Below are positions 1-7,628 of a stretch of 21,315 bases of DNA, one piece after another. The notes beneath the pieces are model-generated. The model had not been told where the DNA came from. It did no database searches and saw nothing but the letters and a program-made list of their open reading frames with translations. The position numbers were made by a program, and so were the translations under genes. Every line of letters begins with the position of its first letter. The stretch's first letter is position 1. Source of the stretch: Nitrospirae bacterium CG2_30_53_67 (lineage in GTDB: Bacteria > CG2-30-53-67); the NCBI GenBank assembly GCA_001873285.1, contig MNYV01000181.1, forward strand, positions 1-21,315, in the 5' to 3' direction.

Positions 1-18
1 TAACTTGTTGTTTTTTAA

Positions 19-105
19 TGGTGCCGAAGACGAGACTCGAACTCGTACGAGGTTTCCCCCACTGCCCCCTCAAGACAGCGTGTCTACCAGTTCCACCACT
101 TCGGC
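19..105 (-). tRNA. tRNA-Leu, anticodon GAG, CCA encoded
   Basis: On the minus strand the 7-bp acceptor stem (GCCGAAG at 99-105 with CTTCGGC at 23-29) is complete, followed by discriminator A (22) and an encoded CCA (19-21). The anticodon stem CTGTC/GGCAG encloses the loop TTGAGGG (67-73 on the plus strand), which puts anticodon GAG at 69-71. A long variable arm follows, as expected of a class II tRNA, then a T arm containing GTTCGAGTC. The length of 87 nt with CCA fits tRNA-Leu. GAG reads CUC and CUU leucine codons. No terminator is visible in the 18 bases left of the gene. Its promoter is at 140-168. Confidence 0.95.
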
Positions 106-139
106 AGGAAATCCTTGCAATCATCCTTTTGCAGGTTTT

Positions 140-168
140 AATGTAGCCAGTTCATGAAACCTTGTCAA
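140..168 (-). promoter_or_regulatory. sigma70-type promoter of tRNA-Leu
   Basis: Read on the minus strand, TTGACA (163-168) is followed after exactly 17 nt by TACATT (140-145). Transcription would start near 133, about 28 nt before the mature 5' end of the tRNA at 105. The perfect -35 box and ideal spacing make this convincing, although no experiment supports it. Confidence 0.75.
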
Positions 169-225
169 GCAAAAACAAGGATGGATGCCGCCTGAAATTC
201 CGGAGATGTTTTCCCGAATTATTCA

Positions 226-254
226 TTGACAAGATTACCGGGTTTCATTATACT
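226..254 (+). promoter_or_regulatory. sigma70-type promoter of the TCA-cycle operon
   Basis: TTGACA (226-231), a 17-nt spacer and TATACT (249-254) form a near-consensus housekeeping promoter. The start site would be near 261, leaving a leader of about 130 nt before the first gene. I see no clear riboswitch or attenuator fold in the leader, which is AT-rich. The promoter is divergent from the tRNA promoter at 140-168, with about 58 bp between their -35 boxes. Confidence 0.75.
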
Positions 255-394
255 TTTCAAAATTGCATATCCGATAAAACGATAGCAGGATCCTAACCCC
301 AGTATTCTTCATTCATTTAAAACCAGTGATTTGGAAGATGAAATGAGGTCATGTTTTAAAAACGGTTTTTTGATATGAGATGAGGAGAATGTCC

Positions 395-2194
395 ATGAGG
401 AGAAAAAGGCCTGATTCAAGAATCACACCGGATTACCGCTTTGAACTCAAGGATGTGAAGGAACCGAATCTATTGCGTGATATGTTTCCATACGTTGAGG
501 TTCCGAAGATCTTCTTTGCCGACCGGCTGATTCCCATGTCGCTTCCGGATGATTTCTGGATTACCGATACCACGTTTCGGGATGGACAGCAGGCGAGGCC
601 CCCCTACACCCCTGAACAGATTCTGAAGATCTTTGATATGATGCACCGTCTTGGGGGGCCGAACGGAGTGATCCGGCAGTCCGAGTTCTTCCTGTACAGC
701 GAGAAGGACCGGAAGGCGCTGGAATTGTGCATGGACCGCCGATACCCGTATCCTGAGATCACCGGGTGGATCCGGGCCAAGAAGGAGGACTTCAAGCTCG
801 TCCGGGAGGCCGGCCTCAAGGAGACCGGGATTCTGGTCTCCTGTTCGGATTACCATATCTATCTTAAACTCAAGAAGACGCGCAAACAGGCCCTGAATGA
901 GTATCTGGATGTGGTTCGCGCTTCGCTGGATGCGGGGATCGTGCCCAGATGCCATCTCGAGGATATCACCCGTGCGGACTTCTACGGATTTGTCATCCCC
1001 TTTGTGAACGAACTGATGCGTTTATCCGAAGAGAGCGGGATCCCGGTCAAGATCCGGGCCTGCGATACCATGGGGTACGCGGTCCCTTATCCGGGGGCGG
1101 CCCTTCCCCGAGGGGTTGCTGATCTGATCTACGGGCTGATTCATTACGGCGGCGTCCCTTCTCATCTTCTCGAGTGGCACGGGCACAATGATTTTCACAA
1201 GGTGCTGGCCAATGCGGCGACGGCCTGGCTGTACGGCTGCTGCGCCGCCAACGGGACTCTCCTCGGTTTCGGCGAACGGACAGGGAACCCGCCTATTGAA
1301 GGGCTGATCATCGAATACATGAGCCTCAAGGGCAAACAGAACGGCGTGGATCCCACGGTGATCACCGAGATCGCTAATTATTTTCAGGATGATCTGGGGT
1401 ATCAAATCCCGTCCAATTATCCTTTTGTGGGCGAGGATTTCAATGTGACCAAGGCCGGTATACATGCCGACGGCGTGCTCAAGAACGAGGAGATTTATAA
1501 CATCTTCGATACCCGGAGTCTCCTGAACCGGCCGCTCGGCGTGATCATCACGGACAAATCCGGTGTGGCCGGGATCAGCTACTGGATCAACACGCACCTG
1601 CGTCAGACGGGCGGCCGCACCGTGGACAAGCACCATCCGGGCATTGCCCGCATCCACAGATGGGTGAGCGAGCAGTACGAACAGGGACGCATCACGGCGA
1701 TCTCCAACGAAGAGATCCTGCATCAGGCGAGGAAGCATCTTCCTGAGTATTTTGTATCAGACCTGGACAAGATCAAGGCCAAGGCCCTCGACATGGCTCA
1801 GGGCATTGTGGAGAAAAGCGCCGCCACGCCGGATCTTCGTTCCATGAAACGTTCAAGGATGGAAAAGACGCTGCGGAAACTGGTAGGGGATAATCCATTT
1901 ATTCAATTTGCTTATATCACCAATACCGACGGGATCAAGGTGACCAGTCATATCACTCAGATCGGCGACAAGGCCAAATACCAGATATTTTCCGAGAAAG
2001 AGGATTTTTCCGACCGGTCATGGTTTATAGAACCGATGAAGGACGGCAAGACCCACGCGAGCGATCTTTACACCTCCAAGGCCACGGGGGTTCTGGCCAT
2101 CACCGTCTCCACGCCGATTTTCGACAAAGAGGACGAGATTATCGGTGTTTTCGGCGTGGATATGCGTTTTGAAGACTTGATCAAAAGCGAATAA
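395..2194 (+). CDS. Re-citrate synthase-like enzyme with C-terminal PDC/Cache sensor domain
   Basis: This protein belongs to the homocitrate/isopropylmalate synthase superfamily (HMGL-like TIM barrel). Visible signatures are DTTFRDGQQ near residue 57, the metal-binding HGHND near 261, and GIHADG near 355. The wider sequence resembles Re-citrate synthases, known from Clostridium kluyveri and Syntrophus, which condense acetyl-CoA with oxaloacetate. Genes for isocitrate dehydrogenase, malate dehydrogenase and fumarase follow directly, which favours citrate over homocitrate or isopropylmalate as product. Residues of about 485-599 form an extra module typical of PDC/Cache sensor domains: DRSWF near 541, SDLYTS near 556, then ITVSTPIFD and IIGVFGVDM. 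There is no signal peptide or membrane segment, so this sensor would be cytoplasmic. ATGs lie at 380, 389 and 395. I chose 395 because GAGGAG (382-387) sits 7 nt upstream of it. Reaction specificity is inferred from similarity and context. Confidence 0.8.
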   Translation: MRRKRPDSRITPDYRFELKDVKEPNLLRDMFPYVEVPKIFFADRLIPMSLPDDFWITDTTFRDGQQARPPYTPEQILKIFDMMHRLGGPNGVIRQSEFFLYSEKDRKALELCMDRRYPYPEITGWIRAKKEDFKLVREAGLKETGILVSCSDYHIYLKLKKTRKQALNEYLDVVRASLDAGIVPRCHLEDITRADFYGFVIPFVNELMRLSEESGIPVKIRACDTMGYAVPYPGAALPRGVADLIYGLIHYGGVPSHLLEWHGHNDFHKVLANAATAWLYGCCAANGTLLGFGERTGNPPIEGLIIEYMSLKGKQNGVDPTVITEIANYFQDDLGYQIPSNYPFVGEDFNVTKAGIHADGVLKNEEIYNIFDTRSLLNRPLGVIITDKSGVAGISYWINTHLRQTGGRTVDKHHPGIARIHRWVSEQYEQGRITAISNEEILHQARKHLPEYFVSDLDKIKAKALDMAQGIVEKSAATPDLRSMKRSRMEKTLRKLVGDNPFIQFAYITNTDGIKVTSHITQIGDKAKYQIFSEKEDFSDRSWFIEPMKDGKTHASDLYTSKATGVLAITVSTPIFDKEDEIIGVFGVDMRFEDLIKSE

Positions 2195-2206
2195 TAGGAC
2201 CACTAA

Positions 2207-2226
2207 GGCCTGCAAGGCGCAGGGCC
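2207..2226 (+). other. intercistronic hairpin between citrate synthase and icd
   Basis: GGCCTGC (2207-2213), a 5-nt loop and GCAGGGCC (2219-2226) form a 7-bp GC-rich stem with one bulged G. It ends just before the AGGAGA ribosome-binding site of icd (2231-2236). No U-run follows, so it is unlikely to be a full terminator. It could affect mRNA processing or the relative expression of the two genes. Confidence 0.4.
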
Positions 2227-2245
2227 GCTGAGGAGAAATATAAAA

Positions 2246-3490
2246 ATGGTCGAGTTTGAAAAGTTTACACCGCCCGAAGAGGGCGTGAGGATCATCGTCC
2301 GCCGCACAGGGCTGGACGTTCCGGATCATCCCGTGATCCCTTTTATCGAAGGGGACGGGATCGGGCCCGACATCATGCGCGCCGCCCAGCGCGTGCTGAA
2401 CGCAGCCGTGGACAAGGCCTACAGCGGGGAACGCAGGCTCTGCTGGTACGAGATCTATGCCGGGGAGAAGGCGCAGAAAAAGTTTGGAGAATGGATTCCC
2501 CAAGATACCTTTGAGGCCGTCCGGTATTTTTCCGTGGCCCTCAAAGGGCCGTTGACCACCCCGGTGGGGGGGGGATTCCGAAGTCTCAATGTCGCCTTGC
2601 GGCAGACGCTGGACCTCTATGCCTGCGTCCGGCCGATCCGCTATTTTGAAGGGGTTCCTGCGCCGGTCAAGGAACCGCACAAGATGGATATGGTGATCTT
2701 CCGGGAAAACACCGAGGACGTCTATGCCGGAATCGAATGGCCCAAGGGTTCCGAGGAGGCCGGGAGAGTGATTGATTTTCTGAACCGGGAGATGGGGTGC
2801 TCTATTCTCCCGGATTCCGGGATCGGGATCAAACCCATGAGCGAGACCAGGAGCAAACGGCTGATTCGCAAGGCCATCCGTTATGCCATTACCAGGAACC
2901 GCAAGAGCGTGACCCTGGTGCACAAAGGGAATATCATGAAATATACCGAAGGGGCCTTCCGGGACTGGGGCTATGAAACGGCGAGCCAGGAGTTCGGAAG
3001 GCAGACCATTATGGAAAAAGATCTTCATGGCGGGGAACTCCCCCCGGGCAAGATCCTGATCAATGACCGGATCGCCGATGCCATGTTCCAGCAGATCCTG
3101 ACCCGGACGGATGAATACAGCGTGCTCGCGACCCCGAACCTGAACGGGGATTACCTCTCGGATGCCTGCGCCGCTCAGGTCGGCGGGCTGGGACTCGCGC
3201 CAGGCGCCAATTTTGGGGATACCATGGCCGTCTTCGAGGCGACGCACGGCACGGCCCCGAAATATGCGGGCCAGGACAAGGTCAATCCGGGCTCCCTGAT
3301 CCTCTCCGGGGTCATGATGCTGGAGCATCTGGGTTGGGATGAGGCCGGAGATATGATTGTCTCCGCCATAGAGGAGACCATACGCCGGAAGAAAGTGACC
3401 TATGACCTGGAACGGCTGATGGAGGGCGCCACACGGCTTTCCACGTCCCAGTTCGCGGATGAGATCATCGCCGACATGAAGCCCCTGTAG
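2246..3490 (+). CDS. icd: isocitrate dehydrogenase, NADP-dependent type
   Basis: The enzyme oxidatively decarboxylates isocitrate to 2-oxoglutarate in the cytoplasm. The 414-residue protein aligns along its length with the E. coli enzyme (416 aa). The substrate loop RSLNVALRQ places serine at residue 113, the same number as the E. coli regulatory serine. [14 protein letters not shown] is the family signature. The NADP-specificity residues are conserved: K339-Y340 in PKYAGQDKV, and Y386 and R390 in VTYDLERL, matching E. coli K344/Y345 and Y391/R395. NADP rather than NAD is therefore well supported. The ATG at 2246 has AGGAGA (2231-2236) 9 nt upstream. The gene lies 51 nt after the citrate synthase gene and 13 nt before mdh, which indicates an operon. 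No kinase/phosphatase gene (aceK) is seen, so Ser113 phosphorylation cannot be assumed. Confidence 0.95.
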   Translation: MVEFEKFTPPEEGVRIIVRRTGLDVPDHPVIPFIEGDGIGPDIMRAAQRVLNAAVDKAYSGERRLCWYEIYAGEKAQKKFGEWIPQDTFEAVRYFSVALKGPLTTPVGGGFRSLNVALRQTLDLYACVRPIRYFEGVPAPVKEPHKMDMVIFRENTEDVYAGIEWPKGSEEAGRVIDFLNREMGCSILPDSGIGIKPMSETRSKRLIRKAIRYAITRNRKSVTLVHKGNIMKYTEGAFRDWGYETASQEFGRQTIMEKDLHGGELPPGKILINDRIADAMFQQILTRTDEYSVLATPNLNGDYLSDACAAQVGGLGLAPGANFGDTMAVFEATHGTAPKYAGQDKVNPGSLILSGVMMLEHLGWDEAGDMIVSAIEETIRRKKVTYDLERLMEGATRLSTSQFADEIIADMKPL

Positions 3491-3503
3491 AGGAGAATTT
3501 GCC

Positions 3504-4436
3504 TTGTATAAAAAAGTCACGGTCATCGGCGCCGGGAACGTCGGCGCCACAACGGCGCAGCGCATTGCAGAAAAGGATCTGGCTGATGTCGTCCTGATTG
3601 ATATTGCCGAAGGAATCCCGCAGGGAAAAGGGCTTGATCTTCTGGAGTCGGCCCCCATCGAGGGGTTTCACAGTCATGTTGCCGGCGCTCATGATTACGG
3701 CGAAACCATGGATTCCGACCTGGTGATCGTGACCGCGGGGATCCCGAGAAAGCCGGGAATGAGCCGTGACGATTTGATCGCGACCAATGCAAAGATCGTC
3801 CGCACGGTCGTGAAGGAGGCGGTCCTGAGGTCTCCGGATGCCATCCTTCTCATGGTGACCAATCCTCTGGATGTGATGTGCTCTGTGGCTAAGAAGGCCA
3901 GCGGGTTCCCCCGTGAAAAGGTGATCGGCATGGCCGGCGTCCTGGATGCCGCCCGTTTCAGGGCCTTCATTTCCATGGAACTCGGCGTCTCGGCAGAGAA
4001 TATCAGCGCCTTGGTCCTGGGCGGGCACGGAGACAGCATGGTCCCCATGCCGAGATATACAACCGTGGCGGGGATTCCGATCACTGAACTTCTCCCTGCA
4101 AAGACCATCGAGGCCATGATCCGGAGGACCCGGGACGGCGGCGCCGAGATCGTGAACCTGATCAAGACGGGGAGCGCCTTTTATGCGCCCTCCTCTGCCG
4201 TGACGGAGATGGCCGAGGCCATTCTTAAAGATCAGAAGAAGGTCCTTCCCTGTTCCGTGTATCTGATGGGGGAATACGGGATACAAGGTGTCTTTATCGG
4301 GGCGCCGGTCAAACTCGGCGCCGGCGGCGCGGAAAAGATTATGGAGATCAGGCTGACGGATGAAGAGCAGCGTCTCTTGAACCTTTCGGCAGAGGCTGTC
4401 CGCAAAACGCTGCTCAAGCTCGATGCGGAACTCTGA
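3504..4436 (+). CDS. mdh: malate dehydrogenase (LDH-like family)
   Basis: The enzyme interconverts malate and oxaloacetate with NAD(H) and would supply or consume oxaloacetate for the upstream citrate synthase. The 310-residue protein has the Rossmann motif G9-A-G11-N-V-G14 and an acidic residue (D33) at the end of the second strand, which favours [12 protein letters not shown] carries the arginines (R82, R88) that distinguish malate from lactate dehydrogenases. VTNPLDV and GGHGDSMVP follow, with catalytic His175. Translation starts at a TTG (3504). AGGAGA (3491-3496) lies 7 nt upstream and overlaps the bases just after the icd stop, so the start is well supported. The gene is tightly packed with icd. 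A 127-bp gap containing a repeat separates it from fumarase. Confidence 0.95.
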   Translation: MYKKVTVIGAGNVGATTAQRIAEKDLADVVLIDIAEGIPQGKGLDLLESAPIEGFHSHVAGAHDYGETMDSDLVIVTAGIPRKPGMSRDDLIATNAKIVRTVVKEAVLRSPDAILLMVTNPLDVMCSVAKKASGFPREKVIGMAGVLDAARFRAFISMELGVSAENISALVLGGHGDSMVPMPRYTTVAGIPITELLPAKTIEAMIRRTRDGGAEIVNLIKTGSAFYAPSSAVTEMAEAILKDQKKVLPCSVYLMGEYGIQGVFIGAPVKLGAGGAEKIMEIRLTDEEQRLLNLSAEAVRKTLLKLDAEL

Positions 4437-4445
4437 TTGATTAGC

Positions 4446-4484
4446 TCATCTCCAAAAGAGCGGGTGAAAACATAAGGGGTCAAG
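4446..4484 (+). repeat. 39-bp intergenic repeat, copy 1
   Basis: This segment begins TCATCTCCAAAAGAGCGGGT and ends AGGGGTCAAG. It matches 7536-7574 at 38 of 39 positions; the difference is A at 4474 against C at 7564. A third AGGGGTCAAG follows at 4499-4508. It lies between mdh and fumarase alpha and is not coding in any convincing way. The sharp edges and intergenic location suggest a dispersed short element (REP- or MITE-like), which is an inference. Orientation is given relative to the plus strand only. Confidence 0.75.
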
Positions 4485-4563
4485 GGGGCCAGGATTTTAG
4501 GGGTCAAGTGAAGCGCCAAAAAACATAAGCATGCCCCGTGGGGCCTGAACCTGAGTGAGCCGT

Positions 4564-5406
4564 ATGAAAGAGATTGCCTTTGATACCATCGTGGAGCATG
4601 TCCGTCAAGCCTGCATTGAAGCCAACTGCGTGATTGCCGAGGATGTGGCTCAGGCCGTTCAACAGGCCCTAAACCAAGAAGAGTCTCCGGTCGGAAGGAA
4701 GATCCTGCAGGAGATTCTTGACAACCATCGTGTGGCTCGAGATACAAAACTTCCCCTCTGCCAGGATACCGGGACTGCGGTATTTTTTGTGGAGATCGGC
4801 CAGGACGTCCGAATGACAGGCGGGCTTCTGGAGGATGCGATCAACGAAGGCGTACGACAAGGTTATGCCGCAGGGTTTCTCCGCAATTCCATGGCGGCCA
4901 ATCCATTAAATAGAAAAAATACCGGAGACAATACCCCGGCCGTGATCCATTTCAGTCTCACTCCGGGAGAACGGCTCAAGATCATCTTCTGCCCCAAGGG
5001 GGGCGGCAGCGAGAATATGAGTGATATCGCCATGCTGAGGCCCGGAGACGGGATGGAAGGAGTGCTGCGGTTCGTCGTCCATACCGTGAAGAAGGCGGGA
5101 TCGCACCCTTGCCCGCCGGTGATCGTGGGGGTCGGGATCGGCGGGAATTTCGAGAAATGCGCGATCCTGGCCAAGAAGGCCCTGACCCGGCCGATAGGGA
5201 GCCCCAACCCCAAGCTGGAGCTTTCACACCTTGAGGTATCCTTCCTGGACGAGATCAACAAACTCGGCATCGGTCCCATGGGGCTTGGGGGTAGAGTCAC
5301 CGCCCTTGCGGTGCATATTGAGACCTTTCCCTGTCACATCGCATCACTCCCCGTTGCCGTGAACATCAATTGTCATGCGGCACGGCATAAAGAGATTCTC
5401 TTGTAG
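4564..5406 (+). CDS. fumA: fumarate hydratase class I, alpha subunit
   Basis: This is the iron-sulfur-bearing half of the two-subunit fumarase, which hydrates fumarate to malate. The [4Fe-4S] cysteines of the family are visible: C66 in LCQDTG, C143 in FCPKGGGSEN and C199 in EKCAILAKKAL. NPLNRKNTGDNTP and GVGIGGNFEK are further family motifs. The length of 280 aa fits an alpha subunit. Such enzymes are oxygen-sensitive, in line with an anaerobe. An in-frame stop at 4552 limits the start to GTG 4555 or ATG 4564. Neither has a strong Shine-Dalgarno sequence (only GAGTGAG at 4553-4559), and I chose ATG. The 127-bp gap upstream contains the 39-bp repeat, so normal coupling to mdh may be disturbed. 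The related L-tartrate dehydratase is possible from sequence alone, but the TCA context favours fumarase. Confidence 0.9.
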   Translation: MKEIAFDTIVEHVRQACIEANCVIAEDVAQAVQQALNQEESPVGRKILQEILDNHRVARDTKLPLCQDTGTAVFFVEIGQDVRMTGGLLEDAINEGVRQGYAAGFLRNSMAANPLNRKNTGDNTPAVIHFSLTPGERLKIIFCPKGGGSENMSDIAMLRPGDGMEGVLRFVVHTVKKAGSHPCPPVIVGVGIGGNFEKCAILAKKALTRPIGSPNPKLELSHLEVSFLDEINKLGIGPMGLGGRVTALAVHIETFPCHIASLPVAVNINCHAARHKEILL

Positions 5407-5421
5407 GCAAGGAGAAACGGA

Positions 5422-5994
5422 ATGACCGAAGCCATACGCCTTCATACCCCGCTTAGGGAAGAGGATATCGAACGTCTCAAGATCGGGGACCCGGTGCTTT
5501 TAAACGGCGTGGTTTATGCAGCCAGGGACGCGGCGCACAAGCGCATGATCGAAACCTTGAATAAAGGGGAGTCCCTCCCGTTTGACCTCAAAGGCCAGGT
5601 GATCTATTATGTCGGTCCTGCGCCGGCGCCTCCGGGGAGGATCATCGGATCTGCAGGTCCGACCACGGCTTCACGAATGGATCCCTATACGCCGATCCTG
5701 CTCGATCAGGGGCTTAAAGGACTGGTGGGCAAAGGACAACGTTCACGCGAGGTGGTTAAAAATCTCGTTGACCACAAGGCTGTTTATTTCGTCGCTGTGG
5801 GAGGCGTTGCGGCCCTCCTTTCGGACCACATCAAAGAGAACCGTGTTCTCGCCTATCCTGAACTCGGACCCGAGGCGTTGCGGCAGCTCATATTCGAAGA
5901 CTTCCCTCTGATCGTGGCCAATGATATCCATGGAGACGATCTGTTTCTCTCAGGGTGGAAACGTTACAGGCGCCGCACCCGGAAGAAGGAATAA
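5422..5994 (+). CDS. fumB: fumarate hydratase class I, beta subunit
   Basis: This 190-residue protein is the C-terminal half of class I fumarase, encoded as a separate subunit. It begins with the typical LHTPLREEDIERLKIGD segment and contains IIGSAGPTTASRMDPY, GLKGLVGKG and the VAVGGVAALL region. These build the swivelling domain that completes the active site with the alpha subunit. AAGGAGA (5408-5414) lies 7 nt before the ATG, and only 15 nt separate it from the alpha subunit gene, so co-translation is expected. It is the last metabolic gene of the operon. The next gene starts 80 nt later with no visible terminator between. Confidence 0.93.
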   Translation: MTEAIRLHTPLREEDIERLKIGDPVLLNGVVYAARDAAHKRMIETLNKGESLPFDLKGQVIYYVGPAPAPPGRIIGSAGPTTASRMDPYTPILLDQGLKGLVGKGQRSREVVKNLVDHKAVYFVAVGGVAALLSDHIKENRVLAYPELGPEALRQLIFEDFPLIVANDIHGDDLFLSGWKRYRRRTRKKE

Positions 5995-6074
5995 CCGGCC
6001 TGGCTTCAGATATCAAGGATTCGGCTGATGGGCCCTGCTCGTATGATAAAAGGGCCGCTCACGGAGAAGATCCC

Positions 6075-7526
6075 ATGGGCAGAATGATCCTGAAACGCAT
6101 CTTTCTCATGGCGGGCGCTCTGGTGATTCTTGCAGGAACCTCCTGCGCGGTGAACCCGGTGACCGGACGGCAGGAGATCTCACTGATCAGTGAGGAAAAG
6201 GAGATCGAGATCGGGAGGAACAGCGATCCCGAAATCCTGCGGAAATACGGGGCCTATCCCGACCCCGCCCTTCAGAACTATATCAGCTCCATCGGTGAAG
6301 CGCTTGCCCGGAATTCCCACCGCCCTTCCATTGCCTACCATTTTAAGGTGGTGGACTCACCTGCCGTCAACGCCTTTGCGCTTCCGGGAGGGTATGTCTA
6401 CGTGACACGGGGGATGCTTGCCTACCTTGGAAGCGAAGCGGAACTCGCCGGTGTTATGGGCCATGAGATCGGGCACGTCACGGAACGGCATGCCGTGCAG
6501 CAACTCACGGCGGCCTTTGGACTCCAATTGACCTCCATGATCCTTTCCGCTGCGGTCAAGGGCGGGGGTGAATTCTCCCGGTTGACGGATGTGCTATCTT
6601 CCGGGATCATAAACGGGTACGGCCGGGGCAAAGAGCTCAGCGCGGACAGGCTTGGGCAGGACTACATGTTCAAGACAGGATATGATCCTGAGGCCTCGGT
6701 CAGTTTTTTGACCGCTTTACAGCGGACCGAGGGAGACCCGCTCGATCCTGTGAGCCACTGGCTGGCGGGCACCCATCCGTATGCCTCTGAAAGGATCCGG
6801 AAGGCTCAGGTCCACGCCCGGGAATTGGACCCGCAGATGCTCGTGAAGACGAGGAACAGGGAACGTTACCTGTCACAGATCAACGGGATGGTCTTCGGCG
6901 CCGGTGAAAGGGACGGGCTCCTTGCGGGCCGACGGTATCAGAACCGTTTTTTCCGGGTATCCTGTGAGGTTCCGGAAGGGTGGACGGTCCGCACGGGACG
7001 GGATACGTGGGCGGCGGAGACCCCGGATAAAAAATACCGGATGCAATTCAGGCTTGAGGAACTTAAAGAGGCGGTGGATCTGAATTCCTTTGCGTTTCGT
7101 ATGGAGCAGGGGATGGAATTGAATCATGGCGAACTCTTGTCCAGGGGCAGGCGGAACGGGATGGAGACACTCATGGTACGGTACCGGGCTGCATCCGGTT
7201 CGGTGATCCTTGGGGAGTATCTTCTCCGGGACCGTGTCGGGATCGCGCTCTATGGCATGGTCCCGGAGGTTTCCACTGGTCAGTTGACTGAGGAATGGCG
7301 CAGGGTCGAAGAGAGTATTCAAACCCTATCGGAATCCGAGGCAGGCGCCATACCCCTGGCCAGGATCAGGATCCATCAGGTCCGTCCGGGAGACACCTTT
7401 TCTGGACTGGCCATGGAGTTTCTCAAGGATCCGAAGAAGGCAAAAGAGATTGCGGAGATCAACGGGATGAGCCCGGATGCATCGCCCGCTTTGGGTTCGG
7501 CCATCAAGGTTATAACATACTATTAA
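6075..7526 (+). CDS. M48-family metalloprotease with LysM-like C-terminus, envelope-targeted
   Basis: The protein is a zinc metalloprotease of the BepA/YfgC/Oma1-like M48 group, which handles outer-membrane protein quality control in Gram-negative bacteria. HEIGH (residues 130-134) is the zinc motif and E187 in ELSADRLG is the likely third ligand. CAVNPVTGRQE after a hydrophobic leader matches the start of many M48 lipoproteins. However, the residues before Cys24 (G-T-S) make a weak lipobox, so lipidation is probable but not certain. A non-protease region spans about 300-425. A LysM-like segment (HQVRPGDTFSGLA to the end, about 432-483) could bind peptidoglycan. I chose ATG 6075 over the longer frame opening at 5955 because GGAGAAG (6063-6069) precedes it and because the signal peptide starts there; the longer version would overlap fumB. 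Confidence 0.88.
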   Translation: MGRMILKRIFLMAGALVILAGTSCAVNPVTGRQEISLISEEKEIEIGRNSDPEILRKYGAYPDPALQNYISSIGEALARNSHRPSIAYHFKVVDSPAVNAFALPGGYVYVTRGMLAYLGSEAELAGVMGHEIGHVTERHAVQQLTAAFGLQLTSMILSAAVKGGGEFSRLTDVLSSGIINGYGRGKELSADRLGQDYMFKTGYDPEASVSFLTALQRTEGDPLDPVSHWLAGTHPYASERIRKAQVHARELDPQMLVKTRNRERYLSQINGMVFGAGERDGLLAGRRYQNRFFRVSCEVPEGWTVRTGRDTWAAETPDKKYRMQFRLEELKEAVDLNSFAFRMEQGMELNHGELLSRGRRNGMETLMVRYRAASGSVILGEYLLRDRVGIALYGMVPEVSTGQLTEEWRRVEESIQTLSESEAGAIPLARIRIHQVRPGDTFSGLAMEFLKDPKKAKEIAEINGMSPDASPALGSAIKVITYY

Positions 7527-7535
7527 AATTGAGGT

Positions 7536-7574
7536 TCATCTCCAAAAGAGCGGGTGAAAACATCAGGGGTCAAG
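7536..7574 (+). repeat. 39-bp intergenic repeat, copy 2
   Basis: This is the second copy of the element at 4446-4484, in the same orientation and identical except at 7564. It begins 10 bp after the stop of the M48 protease gene and ends 54 bp before the next start codon. Flanking bases differ between the copies, so the shared unit is well delimited. Confidence 0.75.
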
Positions 7575-7628
7575 TGCTGCGCTCAAACACTTCAAGACCG
7601 ACGATGGCTGTTCAAGAAAAGGAAAAAA

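Noticed and set aside
255-394. A riboswitch or attenuator in the leader of the TCA operon.
   Set aside because: Apart from short AT-rich complementarities I found no stable alternative stems, leader peptide or known aptamer signature.
2018-3658. A 546-codon open frame on the minus strand, antisense to icd.
   Set aside because: It lies opposite a fully convincing isocitrate dehydrogenase gene. Its translation is rich in Pro, Gly, His and Arg without any recognisable domain, as expected for the complement of GC-biased codons.
4533-4544. GCCCC-GT-GGGGC palindrome before fumarase alpha as a terminator.
   Set aside because: The loop is only 2 nt, the stem is 5 bp, and no T-run follows. It would also cut the TCA operon.
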